NCBI GenBank assembly: GCA_001771315.1
Contig: METK01000015.1
Location: forward strand, 36,840 to 100,839
Direction of reading: 5' to 3'
Source: a candidate division TM6 bacterium RIFCSPHIGHO2_12_FULL_36_22
GTDB taxonomy: Bacteria > Babelota > Babeliae > Babelales > UBA12409
Length of the DNA stretch: 64,000 nucleotides
The notes below the pieces were generated by a model. That model was not told the origin of the DNA. It was given only the letters and a program-made list of their open reading frames with translations, and made no database searches. This document shows positions 8,359 through 16,896 of the stretch, in pieces; within the stretch, counting starts at the first letter, position 1, and every line of letters begins with the position of its first letter. The position numbers and the translations under genes are program-made.

Positions 8359-10700
8359 GATGCTTGTCCTTTATTGGTTGCGACATTCATGATAGGACTT
8401 TTCTTTTTTGCAACTGGAGTGCTTAATGGTTCAGCCGATTTTTTTTCTGCTTTCTGAGCTTCTTTTTTCTTTGTTTCTTCTTCTTCCATTTTTTCTTTTT
8501 CTGTTGCTTTCTCTTCTTCTTCAATAGCAGCTTCTAAGGCTTGTTTCTTAGCTTCTTTTTGTGTCTGTGTAGCATAAAGAAACTCTAGAGTTTGTTCTGA
8601 CTGATTGATCTTATCTGGATCAAAGAACCATTTGCGAATTGGATCATTTGGTTGGAAACCTTCATCGTCGCGCTTAAATGATGCAAATTGTTGTTCCAAG
8701 AAATCAGCTTTATTTTCAGTATAATATTGAGAGGTTTTTTGTTGCGGTTGAACAATTTTTGGAGCAATGAAAATAACTAAGTTTTCTTTATCATTTTCAT
8801 CACTTTGGTTACTGAAGATTCTGCCTATCAATGGTATTCGTTGGAGAACTGGTGTTCCACTAATAGCAGAACTGCTTGAGCTTTTGATAAGACCACCAAG
8901 TGCCAACACTTCTCCATCAGCGACATTGGCATTTGTTTTAACAACGCGTATTTCTTTATTGCCAAGAGATGGATCTGTTGATGCAGTATTGGCTTCGCTT
9001 TGAGTGAATTCTTCTATTAATACTTCAATATTTAAATTAATGATACCAAATTCGTTAATTTGTGGAATAATTGTAACTCTAAGTTCGGCACTTATTTGTG
9101 TAAACCCTTGTGTTGGAGTGCCGCTACCGCTTGAGATACTTTGTGTTGCAACGTTCCGTATTGTTCCCAATGATACAGCAGCTTTATACTTATTGGTTGA
9201 TACAAGGAAAGGGTTAGAAAGCACTCGACTTTGTGTTGTTTGTTGTAAGATGCCAAATAATGCCCAAACACTTGTTTTACCAAGAGACAATAGTGTTGCG
9301 CCTGTTAGATTTACATTAAGAATTTTTACTAATTCTAAAAGGTTTCCAAGCAAACTACCATCAGAAGCAAGTTGTGGTACAGATGCTGGATTGTTAAAAA
9401 AGCCAGATGTTTGCCAATTTATTGTTTTATCGCTTCTACTGCGAACTTGCGAAGCAAGTCCCCTTGTCTTATTTAGTCTTAAGTCAACAATTAATACCTC
9501 AATAGCAACCTGTGGTTGTTGAATATCGAGACCAAGAATGATCGGTTGAAGCATAGAAAAATCTTCTTTGTTTGCTCGTATAATTAAGGAGTTACTTTGT
9601 TTTTCAGCTTGAATGAATACATCAGAAAAATACCTTGTTGCAGATATATTTGGATCAGCACCATTAGTTTTGCCGAATTGGACTACTTGTGTAAGTATGT
9701 CTGCTATCGGTTCGGCAAGGGCATAGTTTAATGGATAGACATGAAGAAGGTTATAATTTGTTTTTAATTTTTTATCAATATGTTCAGAGATAAAGTTTTC
9801 AATGCGCTTAACGCCTTCTTTGCCACCAAGAATAATCAATGTATTGTTGCGAGAAGGAATAAGTTTAACATCTGAAGGAAAATAAAAGAGAGTTTGTTTT
9901 TGTGCTGCAGCGCCCCATTGTGGACGTTGGCCATCTTTTTGTTTGAGATTTTCTATTGTTTTGGCAACCTCATCAGCATCAGCTTCTTGAAGTTTCATAA
10001 CAGAAAGTGTTTCAGGTAGATTTCCAGTATCAAGCTCTCTGGCAATTTCTACTAAACCACGGACATTATAAGCTCTATCGGTTAAGACCAATGCGTTAAG
10101 ATCATCAAATGATTCGATGGTAGCTTGTTTACTTTTTAACTTTGTTAGTGTTGCGCCAATATCCTTAGGAGAGTTATTTACAATAATTAATACATATCGA
10201 ATACGAGTATCATTATTTGGAAGAGACTCTATTGGTGAATTAATATAGGTCGGCAGTGGTGATTTGTTTGCATTATCAATTGATGTAATACGATATACCA
10301 ATGGATCATAGGTAGCAATCATTGAAAAACCAGCAAGCTCTAAAAAAGTTTTGAATAGATTAAGAGCTTCACTAGCTGTTAATACTCGATGTGTATTAAA
10401 AGTAACCTTGTGATCAGCTAATCCCTTACCTAGAGGTGTTCCATCAGTTTTTTTAAGGGCATCGTCTGGCAAGAATGTAATATTAAAAAGTGTTGATATT
10501 TCATCAGCGATATTTTGTAAGCTGGCATTATTAAAGTTGATATTAACTTGTTCATCATGCAATTTTTGAAGAGCTATAGGTATCCCTTTGATTGTATTTG
10601 GAGTGTTTAAAGGGGTATTATCAGCAGCATAAACAGATATTGCTAGGCAAAAGAATCCTAGCTTAAATAAATTTGGTAGATGTACAAATTTTTTTATCAT
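8355..10700 (-). CDS. Secretin (GspD/PilQ family), first copy in operon
   Basis: A 781-aa outer-membrane secretin with a signal peptide (about 1-25, ending near SVYA), an N0-like domain (INFNNASLQNIADEIS), N-domains to about 380, and a secretin core about 385-650. The core contains LALGGLIK and the SGTPVLQRIPLIGRIF box. A roughly 128-residue tail follows, whose end is a strongly charged Glu/Lys stretch before a basic terminus. The order N0, N-domains, core is that of GspD. It begins 15 bases after gspC and overlaps the next gene by four. It shares its plan with the other secretin of this operon but differs clearly in sequence, so the two are probably old paralogues with distinct roles. Confidence 0.92.
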   Translation of the reverse strand: MIKKFVHLPNLFKLGFFCLAISVYAADNTPLNTPNTIKGIPIALQKLHDEQVNINFNNASLQNIADEISTLFNITFLPDDALKKTDGTPLGKGLADHKVTFNTHRVLTASEALNLFKTFLELAGFSMIATYDPLVYRITSIDNANKSPLPTYINSPIESLPNNDTRIRYVLIIVNNSPKDIGATLTKLKSKQATIESFDDLNALVLTDRAYNVRGLVEIARELDTGNLPETLSVMKLQEADADEVAKTIENLKQKDGQRPQWGAAAQKQTLFYFPSDVKLIPSRNNTLIILGGKEGVKRIENFISEHIDKKLKTNYNLLHVYPLNYALAEPIADILTQVVQFGKTNGADPNISATRYFSDVFIQAEKQSNSLIIRANKEDFSMLQPIILGLDIQQPQVAIEVLIVDLRLNKTRGLASQVRSRSDKTINWQTSGFFNNPASVPQLASDGSLLGNLLELVKILNVNLTGATLLSLGKTSVWALFGILQQTTQSRVLSNPFLVSTNKYKAAVSLGTIRNVATQSISSGSGTPTQGFTQISAELRVTIIPQINEFGIINLNIEVLIEEFTQSEANTASTDPSLGNKEIRVVKTNANVADGEVLALGGLIKSSSSSAISGTPVLQRIPLIGRIFSNQSDENDKENLVIFIAPKIVQPQQKTSQYYTENKADFLEQQFASFKRDDEGFQPNDPIRKWFFDPDKINQSEQTLEFLYATQTQKEAKKQALEAAIEEEEKATEKEKMEEEETKKKEAQKAEKKSAEPLSTPVAKKKSPIMNVATNKGQAS

Positions 10701-10715
10701 AAAACAACTCTTATT

Positions 10716-11834
10716 TTACTTAAAAAGCTTTCGTTGTTTTGTATGGTTTAATATCTGTTTTCTTTCTTGTTGAGCAAGTTCATATTGCGTTGGTGCAAAT
10801 TGCTTAGATCGTTTTAAAATATCAATATTTTCTCTAGTTTCTTGTAATTGCTGTTCTTTAGTCAATGGCTTTCCATCTGATTTAGCCGCTTTGCTTTCAG
10901 GTTGAGTTTCTAGGCTAGTTAAACTTCCCAATGTAACAATAATGCTGGTTGGCTTCTCTTTGCGCAATAATTGTATAGTAATAGATGCATCATTTTTAAG
11001 TGTAACGATATGTTTATAAATTTCCATGCGATTAGCCGTTGTCGCCGCAGGAATATTGTTTACTTCTTTGATAATATCGCCAGCCTGGAATCCTAATGCG
11101 TGCACTAATGCGTTGTCATCAAGATTGCCAATCTTGCATCCAATTGGCGTTCCTTGTTTATAAACAGTAGTAAGATCGAGCATATCAACAAGTGGTCCAA
11201 GGCTTGGTATTTCTTTTACAAACTCACGCGGATCTACAAAATATTTATTCGGTCCAATTTGTTTAATAATATTATTCCACGATTTTTTGAACCATGGACT
11301 TGTATATTTTTCTACCTGAGCTTGTTGTAAAAATAGTGTTTCTTGTTGTCCATTTGAACGTATAAGAATAACTCGATTTTGGTAAATACGTAATATTTGT
11401 GCGTCTTCAATTTCATCCCCAACCTTATAGGTTTCTTCTTTTTTCGATTTATTATCGGTAATAAATGCTCGGTTTTTTGTTTCGTCTTTGAATGCAAATA
11501 CACCGGATAACGTTATAGATAAAGGCTCTAAAAAGCGTGGTGTTGCTGGTTGTGGAATAGAAGGCATGATCGGTTGTGGTGGTTGTGGGGGTTCTTTTAT
11601 AAGATCAGGCTCTTTTGGTTGAATTTGTGGCGGATGATATGTGTCAAACAGATCATTGTCGTATATTTTTGATTGATCAATGCTGCTATCTTTTAATAAA
11701 GCAGGTGCTGTATATGCCTCTGGCTTTATACTATATTTTTTAGGAAAATTGACTTTGTAAAAGAAAACAAAAATTAAGCAAGCCAATAGCATCATAAACA
11801 AGATACTATTTAAAATCCAAAGTGGCTGTTTCAT
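10716..11834 (-). CDS. GspC-like type II secretion protein with PDZ domain
   Basis: A 372-aa bitopic protein: transmembrane span about 8-28, a proline-rich linker (about 75-100, PPQPPQP), a GspC homology region about 105-170 (ITLSGVFAF, then YKVGDEIEDAQILRI), and a PDZ-like domain about 225-310 (GFQAGDIIKEVNN followed by TIQLLRKE). In type II secretion GspC connects the inner-membrane platform to the secretin and helps select substrates; the homology region binds the secretin N0 domain. Being first in the operon, directly before a secretin, matches the classic gspC-gspD order and is the main reason to favour type II secretion over a pure pilus system. GAGGA precedes the ATG. Confidence 0.85.
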   Translation of the reverse strand: MKQPLWILNSILFMMLLACLIFVFFYKVNFPKKYSIKPEAYTAPALLKDSSIDQSKIYDNDLFDTYHPPQIQPKEPDLIKEPPQPPQPIMPSIPQPATPRFLEPLSITLSGVFAFKDETKNRAFITDNKSKKEETYKVGDEIEDAQILRIYQNRVILIRSNGQQETLFLQQAQVEKYTSPWFKKSWNNIIKQIGPNKYFVDPREFVKEIPSLGPLVDMLDLTTVYKQGTPIGCKIGNLDDNALVHALGFQAGDIIKEVNNIPAATTANRMEIYKHIVTLKNDASITIQLLRKEKPTSIIVTLGSLTSLETQPESKAAKSDGKPLTKEQQLQETRENIDILKRSKQFAPTQYELAQQERKQILNHTKQRKLFK

Positions 11835-11914
11835 TTATTTTTCCTCAAACCCATAAGGCTTATTATTACTTATAGTAACACTACTCAAGCATTGTTGTTT
11901 TTGTCAAGAAGCCT

Positions 11915-12901
11915 TTAAGGAGTGGGGACAGAACGAAGTAAATTACCGATAATTTCATCAGAGGTAACATTGTCTGCCTCGGCTTCATAATTGAGCAAGA
12001 TTCTGTGTCTCAAGATTGCATATGCAACAGCCTTAACATCATCGGGTGTTACAAATGTTCGCCCTTCTAAAAAAGCATTTGCTTGAGCAGCATGATAGAG
12101 TACGATGCCGCCACGAGGTGAAACACCATATTGGATGTAGGCACTAAGAGTTTTGTTTTTAAACTCCTGTGGCATTCGAGTTGCAAAGATGATATTAACG
12201 ATATAATCAAGTATTGTAGAATCAACGTATACTTTGCGAATAGTCTCTTGTAACTCCAATATCATTTTTTTATCAATCATTTGATCAATAAGAAGGTCTT
12301 TGGAGCTTCTTAGAATAATCTCTTTTTCATTTTCTTTAGAAGGATAATCGACAAGAATTTTGAACATAAATCGATCGATCTGCGCTTCAGGGAGTGTATA
12401 TGTGCCTTCTTGTTCAACAGGATTTTGGGTTGCAAAGACAAAGAATGGCTGATCGAGTTCGTATGTTGTTGTGCCGATAGTAACTTGCTTTTCTTGCATA
12501 GCTTCAAGTAAAGCCGATTGTACTTTAGCTGGTGCACGATTAATTTCGTCAGCTAAAATAAGATTAGCAAAAATAGGTCCCTTTTTTGTTTCAAATTCGT
12601 GTGTTTTGGGATTATAAATCAAAGTCCCGACTAAATCTGCAGGAAGAAGATCTGGTGTAAATTGAATGCGCTGAAACTGTAGGCCAAGAGCTTGGGCAAA
12701 GGTTTTAATGATTGTTGTTTTAGCAACACCAGGAACACCTTCCAAAAGAACGTGACCATTACAGAGCATAGCAATTGTAATATGAGTAAGAACATTTTCA
12801 TTGCCTACAATGACCCGTGCAATTTGTTGTCTTAGGGCATTGAGCAAAGGTCGTTGTTCACTTACAATTTCTTGAATTTTATTAATATCGACCTTCTGCA
12901 T
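11915..12901 (-). CDS. MoxR-family AAA+ ATPase
   Basis: A 328-aa AAA+ ATPase of the MoxR family, cytoplasmic chaperone-like ATPases that often act on metal-centre or membrane-complex assembly with VWA-domain partners. The Walker A is GVPGVAKT (55-62), the Walker B ADEINRAP (115-122), sensor 1 is FATQNPVEQEGTY and the arginine-finger region is LPEAQIDRF. Length and motifs are full. No VWA or DUF58 partner lies next to it, which is unusual. It sits 80 bases upstream of the secretin operon on the same strand, but a shared function is not implied by the sequence. Confidence 0.92.
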   Translation of the reverse strand: MQKVDINKIQEIVSEQRPLLNALRQQIARVIVGNENVLTHITIAMLCNGHVLLEGVPGVAKTTIIKTFAQALGLQFQRIQFTPDLLPADLVGTLIYNPKTHEFETKKGPIFANLILADEINRAPAKVQSALLEAMQEKQVTIGTTTYELDQPFFVFATQNPVEQEGTYTLPEAQIDRFMFKILVDYPSKENEKEIILRSSKDLLIDQMIDKKMILELQETIRKVYVDSTILDYIVNIIFATRMPQEFKNKTLSAYIQYGVSPRGGIVLYHAAQANAFLEGRTFVTPDDVKAVAYAILRHRILLNYEAEADNVTSDEIIGNLLRSVPTP

Positions 12902-12970
12902 GAAAAATATTCCGTTCAGTTAAACTTATCTAAATCTATATAGGTATTTATAGCATTAATTTGTTGCATT

Positions 12971-13008
12971 TAGTAACCACATTTAACATGTTTTATTGGT
13001 GGTAACTA
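12971..13008. repeat. Imperfect inverted repeat in the moxR/barrel-gene intergenic region
   Basis: TAGTAACCAC (12971-12980) and GTGGTAACTA (12999-13008) pair at 9 of 10 positions around an 18-base spacer containing AACATGTT. It lies in the 247-base AT-rich gap between two divergent genes. It could be an operator or an RNA hairpin; there is no U tract, so a terminator is unlikely. Nothing else is recognisable in this gap. Confidence 0.35.
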
Positions 13009-13148
13009 ATCGATTTATAATAAATATATTATTAAAAATATTTATTAAGAAATCAAGTCAACCGTGAAAACTCTTTGCTATATTTTAATATATTTGGTTA
13101 ATTAAGAATGTATCAATTTGTTCGTTTTCATCAACAAAAGGCGTTAGT

Positions 13149-14726
13149 GTGATAAAGAGTATCATAAGAATAAGCTTCTTGGTTGCATTACTATTTGGTT
13201 TCAGTGCACTCTTTGCAAAAATAGAAACAGGTCGGTCATATTTGAGTGTTTGGCCAGCTTTTCAAATTAACTCACCAGAGCGTGTATCAATGCACCATCA
13301 TCAAATGAGGTTATATGATGACCAGAGGCGGCATGAATTTGATTTAACAGTTTTGGGTGGTCAGTCTACCGACTCGAAAAAGCTTGCAAAATATTTTGCT
13401 CCATTTGGTAAAACATGTCTTAGGGTAGGTGAGCTTGGTTCAGATTGGGCTAAAACAGGCAAAGCCGATATTATTGCAAACTATTTTAATATATTTACTA
13501 GTGCATACCCAATTGCAGGACAAGTATATCAACCAACAATTAATAATTATACTTTTAAAAGTGTAATTTCATTTGAACCAGAATATAAATATTATGGTTT
13601 GGGTGCACATTATCGTTATCATTTTTCATGTGATCCTGAAAAAGGTTTTTGGTTTGATATGGCGGCACCACTTGTTCGCGTGGAAACAGATATGGGGCTT
13701 ACGGAAAGAATTATTACCCCTGGTGGTCCTGGAGGTGAAAATCCACAGGTTCCAGTGGGTTATGTTGGTAGTATGACTGAAGCATTTAAACAAGATGGTT
13801 GGCAGTTTGGTAAAATTGATGGACCGCGAAGAGTTCTGCGTATCACAGATATTCAACTTGGTATTGGATATACATACATTAAAGAAGAGACACACTATTT
13901 GCAAAGCTATATGGGTGTTCTTATTGCTACGGGTAATAAGCCAAATGCAATATATCTTTTTGAACCAATTGCAGGAAATGGTGGGCACAATGGCCTTATT
14001 TTTGGGATGAATTTAGGATTTACTCTTTGGGCATGTCCAACCCAATCTATTGCGCTTAATGTTGATACATCAAGTAGTTTTTTCCTTCATAATTATCAAA
14101 TTCGTTCATTTGATTTGAAAAATAATACATGGAGTCGCTATATGTTTGTTTATGCAGACAAAAAAGCAGAATTAACTTCCAACGGTATTAATACTTTCAC
14201 AAGGCAAGTTAAGGTTGGACATGGTTTTGTTCGTAACCTTAATTTAGCAGCAACATATACACACTGTAATGGCTTTCAAGTTGAAGGGGGCTATCAATTT
14301 TTTGCACAATCCGCAGAGTCTGTTCACATTGAATGTAATTGGCAAACTGGTCCTGCTATTGCAGCTCTTTGGAATGATCGAGATGATGAATTTATTACAG
14401 GTACCGGCAATACAACTGCCGCCGGCATATCACGAAATAATGCAAGGATTAATGCCTATGAATTTATAGGTAATGATAAGGTACTGGATGTGGATGGTGT
14501 ATCGTATGTTGATGGTTATCATCCGATAACAGAAGGCGAGCTAGATCTTGAATCTGCGGTGACACCTGGATATATGACACATACATTCTATGCTTCTATC
14601 GGTCGCTATTGGGATCATTTATATAATCCAAAATTTTTAGGTGCAGGAGTGTCGTATGAATTTTCCGATGAAAATTACGGTTTGGATAGGTGGATGTTAT
14701 GGGCAACAATAGGATTTACATTCTAA
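13149..14726 (+). CDS. Exported protein, probable outer-membrane beta-barrel
   Basis: A 525-aa protein with a signal peptide (about 1-23, hydrophobic FLVALLFGFSALFA). The rest is rich in aromatic and glycine residues in short alternating strands separated by polar loops, and it ends in IGFTF. A terminal phenylalanine is the signal recognised by the BAM outer-membrane insertion complex, so a barrel is likely. No family is recognised. The start is GTG at 13149, supported by AAAGG at 13137-13141. Its 3' end lies just upstream of galE. Function could be a porin or surface antigen. Confidence 0.75.
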   Translation: MIKSIIRISFLVALLFGFSALFAKIETGRSYLSVWPAFQINSPERVSMHHHQMRLYDDQRRHEFDLTVLGGQSTDSKKLAKYFAPFGKTCLRVGELGSDWAKTGKADIIANYFNIFTSAYPIAGQVYQPTINNYTFKSVISFEPEYKYYGLGAHYRYHFSCDPEKGFWFDMAAPLVRVETDMGLTERIITPGGPGGENPQVPVGYVGSMTEAFKQDGWQFGKIDGPRRVLRITDIQLGIGYTYIKEETHYLQSYMGVLIATGNKPNAIYLFEPIAGNGGHNGLIFGMNLGFTLWACPTQSIALNVDTSSSFFLHNYQIRSFDLKNNTWSRYMFVYADKKAELTSNGINTFTRQVKVGHGFVRNLNLAATYTHCNGFQVEGGYQFFAQSAESVHIECNWQTGPAIAALWNDRDDEFITGTGNTTAAGISRNNARINAYEFIGNDKVLDVDGVSYVDGYHPITEGELDLESAVTPGYMTHTFYASIGRYWDHLYNPKFLGAGVSYEFSDENYGLDRWMLWATIGFTF

Positions 14727-14764
14727 TAGTATGTATAATAGCTTTAACTATTGAAGGATTAGGT

Positions 14765-15802
14765 ATGGAACTTGACATGCATAAGCCGACAGTCTTGGTT
14801 ACTGGTGGTGCGGGATACATAGGATCGAATACTGCATGGTTGTTGGCCAACAAAGGATACCAAGTTGTTATTTTGGATAATATGCGTTACGGGCAACATT
14901 TTTATCCTAGTTGGGCGCGCGTTATTCTAGCTGATTTTGCAGATCAAACCATTCTTGATCAATTATTTACTCATTATAATGTTCAGGCTGTTATGCACTT
15001 TGCTGGTCTTATAGAAGTTGGTCGATCAGGTAAGGATCCGAGTACCTTCTATCAAGAAAATGTAGCGAAAATATTTAATCTTTTAAATAAGATGCGTGAA
15101 TATCAAATTGATAAATTTATTTTTTCTTCAAGCGCAGCGGTATATGGAACTCCAAAAAGGATTCCTATTACAGAAGAAGATCCCTGCAATCCAGTAAATA
15201 CATATGGTAATACTAAATATACTGTTGAAAAAATTTTACAAGACTATAGTCACGCATATGGTTTAAAATTCGTAGCATTGCGCTATTTTAATGCGGCTGG
15301 TGCAGACATAGAAAATATGCTTGGAGAGAGGCATGAGCCAGAAACACATGCTATACCACTTTTATTAGAAGCTGCTGACAAAGGTGAGCCATTTTATATT
15401 TTTGGAGATGATTATGGTACACCGGACGGTACTTGTATTAGAGATTATCTTCATGTAAAGGATCTTGCTGTTGCGCACTACAAAGCCCTTAAGTATTTGG
15501 ATATACATAAAACGGGAATTTTTAATCTAGGTACAGGTATTGGAGTTTCGGTTAAAGAATTGGTTGCTACGGTTAAGAGGATAACAGGTCTTTCTGTAGA
15601 GATTGTTGTGCAAGGCCGTCGAGATGGAGATCCAGATAGGCTTGTTGCGGATGCTACTAAAGCAAATCAAATCCTTGGTTGGATACCAGAATATTCCTAT
15701 ATTGAAACTATTGTTGCGGATGCATGGGGATTCTATCAAAAGAAAGATATTAGCATGCATTGTGATAGTGATCAGCATTGCCAACAGCGATCAACTTTTT
15801 AA
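14765..15802 (+). CDS. galE: UDP-glucose 4-epimerase
   Basis: Short-chain dehydrogenase-type epimerase interconverting UDP-glucose and UDP-galactose (or the N-acetyl forms), supplying sugars for surface glycans. The NAD-binding GGAGYIGSN begins at residue 14, the catalytic SSSAAVYG at 121-128 and the YxxxK pair is Y147/K151; the ADP-ribose contact HFAGL follows VMHF. I place the start at the ATG at 14765 (345 aa), because GAAGGA at 14753-14758 has correct spacing and the protein then matches the family length. An in-frame ATG at 14690 would overlap the barrel gene by 37 bases and add a hydrophobic leader. The last 18 residues are extra, rich in Cys, His and Gln. Confidence 0.92.
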   Translation: MELDMHKPTVLVTGGAGYIGSNTAWLLANKGYQVVILDNMRYGQHFYPSWARVILADFADQTILDQLFTHYNVQAVMHFAGLIEVGRSGKDPSTFYQENVAKIFNLLNKMREYQIDKFIFSSSAAVYGTPKRIPITEEDPCNPVNTYGNTKYTVEKILQDYSHAYGLKFVALRYFNAAGADIENMLGERHEPETHAIPLLLEAADKGEPFYIFGDDYGTPDGTCIRDYLHVKDLAVAHYKALKYLDIHKTGIFNLGTGIGVSVKELVATVKRITGLSVEIVVQGRRDGDPDRLVADATKANQILGWIPEYSYIETIVADAWGFYQKKDISMHCDSDQHCQQRSTF

Positions 15803-15813
15803 ATCTTGTTTGT

Positions 15814-16884
15814 TTACAGAGCTATTTTTTTAACGAGTGACTTTGATGAATTTTTATAAAGATCATTAAGCTTTTCAGTTGTTAGCAGTCCTTCTTGGGC
15901 GCCTTGATGTTGAAGTACAGAAACACTATTCAAAATTCCTTGTGCCATTGCTTGTTCAATTGATTGTCCAAGCATACGACTAGCAACAAAGCAAGAGCCA
16001 AACGCATCGCCGGCACCAACAGTGCTGATGATAGTCTTGTCTGTAATGCTTGGATGAAAGTAAATTGTTTTGTTGTGGGCAACATAGACCCCTTCTGCGC
16101 CATTTGTAACAATTGCTATTGGTGATATTGGGTTAAGTTTACTTAAAAGCAATCTGAAATATTCGCGAAGGTTGAATGAACGATTTTGCAATAACTGGGG
16201 ACCGTTATGAATAGTTTCACCTTTATCAATCGTATGTGTTTTTGATAGCGTGTATAGAAATTCTTGAGCTTCGCAGGCGTTTAGGATGAAGGTATCAATG
16301 TTTGGTAATGCATTGATTAATGCCTGGCTATCTTCACATAATTGCTCCATTCCAGGATTGACTGCGAGCGGTATTTTATATTTTTTTGCTGCGGCAGCAA
16401 TAGGATCTATAAGTGAGGCCGCGGAACAGCTTAGCGATGATATATAAAGTTGATCGTATTGGCTTAGTTGATCATAAGGAATATCTTTATCATCAAGAAA
16501 GGTATTTTGGCCTCGATAGACTAAAAGTGTTGAGTCTTGATTACAAGCGGGTAGAATAAATGATTCTGCTGTTGTTATTGTTTTATCAATAATGATGGAA
16601 CTAGTACTGATATTGGTTTGTTGAAGTTGATTGAGGATATAAAGGCCTGCATGATCTTGTCCTATTTTACAGAGTGTAGTTGCATCGAACCCTAGACGAG
16701 AAAAAGAGGTGGCAGTATTTGTGCTGCCACCACCTAAAGCTTGGTGAACTTTATCGATTTCTATTTTCTTCCCAGCAAGAAGCTTTGTATAATTATCCTG
16801 GTCGCTGCATATCAGCAGCGACTCAGGATATTTGTAATGAAGAAACAAATCTTTGGTTGCACCGCCAATTGTTAATACTTTCAT
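15814..16884 (-). CDS. PfkB-family carbohydrate/nucleoside kinase
   Basis: A 356-aa ribokinase-fold sugar or nucleoside kinase. The N-terminal GGATKDLF strand, the substrate loop LGGGSTNTATSFSRLG, and the C-terminal anion-hole/catalytic motif TVGAGDAFGSCF (with the catalytic Asp) are all present. The substrate cannot be deduced; ribose, adenosine and fructose-type substrates are all possible. A roughly 25-residue insertion near the first glycine motif (ESLLICSDQDNYTKLL) is not typical of compact family members. It starts 12 bases after the lon stop with AGGA upstream, so it is probably in an operon with lon. Convergent with galE. Confidence 0.85.
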   Translation of the reverse strand: MKVLTIGGATKDLFLHYKYPESLLICSDQDNYTKLLAGKKIEIDKVHQALGGGSTNTATSFSRLGFDATTLCKIGQDHAGLYILNQLQQTNISTSSIIIDKTITTAESFILPACNQDSTLLVYRGQNTFLDDKDIPYDQLSQYDQLYISSLSCSAASLIDPIAAAAKKYKIPLAVNPGMEQLCEDSQALINALPNIDTFILNACEAQEFLYTLSKTHTIDKGETIHNGPQLLQNRSFNLREYFRLLLSKLNPISPIAIVTNGAEGVYVAHNKTIYFHPSITDKTIISTVGAGDAFGSCFVASRMLGQSIEQAMAQGILNSVSVLQHQGAQEGLLTTEKLNDLYKNSSKSLVKKIAL

Positions 16885-16896
16885 GAGTCCTATAGC

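Noticed and set aside
9004..9522. Long plus-strand frame (172 codons) antisense to secretin 1
   Set aside because: The minus strand encodes a well-supported secretin core here; the plus frame has no start signal or recognisable domain.
13626..13988. Minus-strand frame of 120 codons inside the barrel gene
   Set aside because: Antisense to a gene with signal peptide and C-terminal Phe; composition is that of a shadow frame.
14690..14764. Hydrophobic N-terminal extension of GalE from an upstream ATG
   Set aside because: It would overlap the barrel gene and export a cytoplasmic NAD enzyme; GAAGGA positions the start at 14765.
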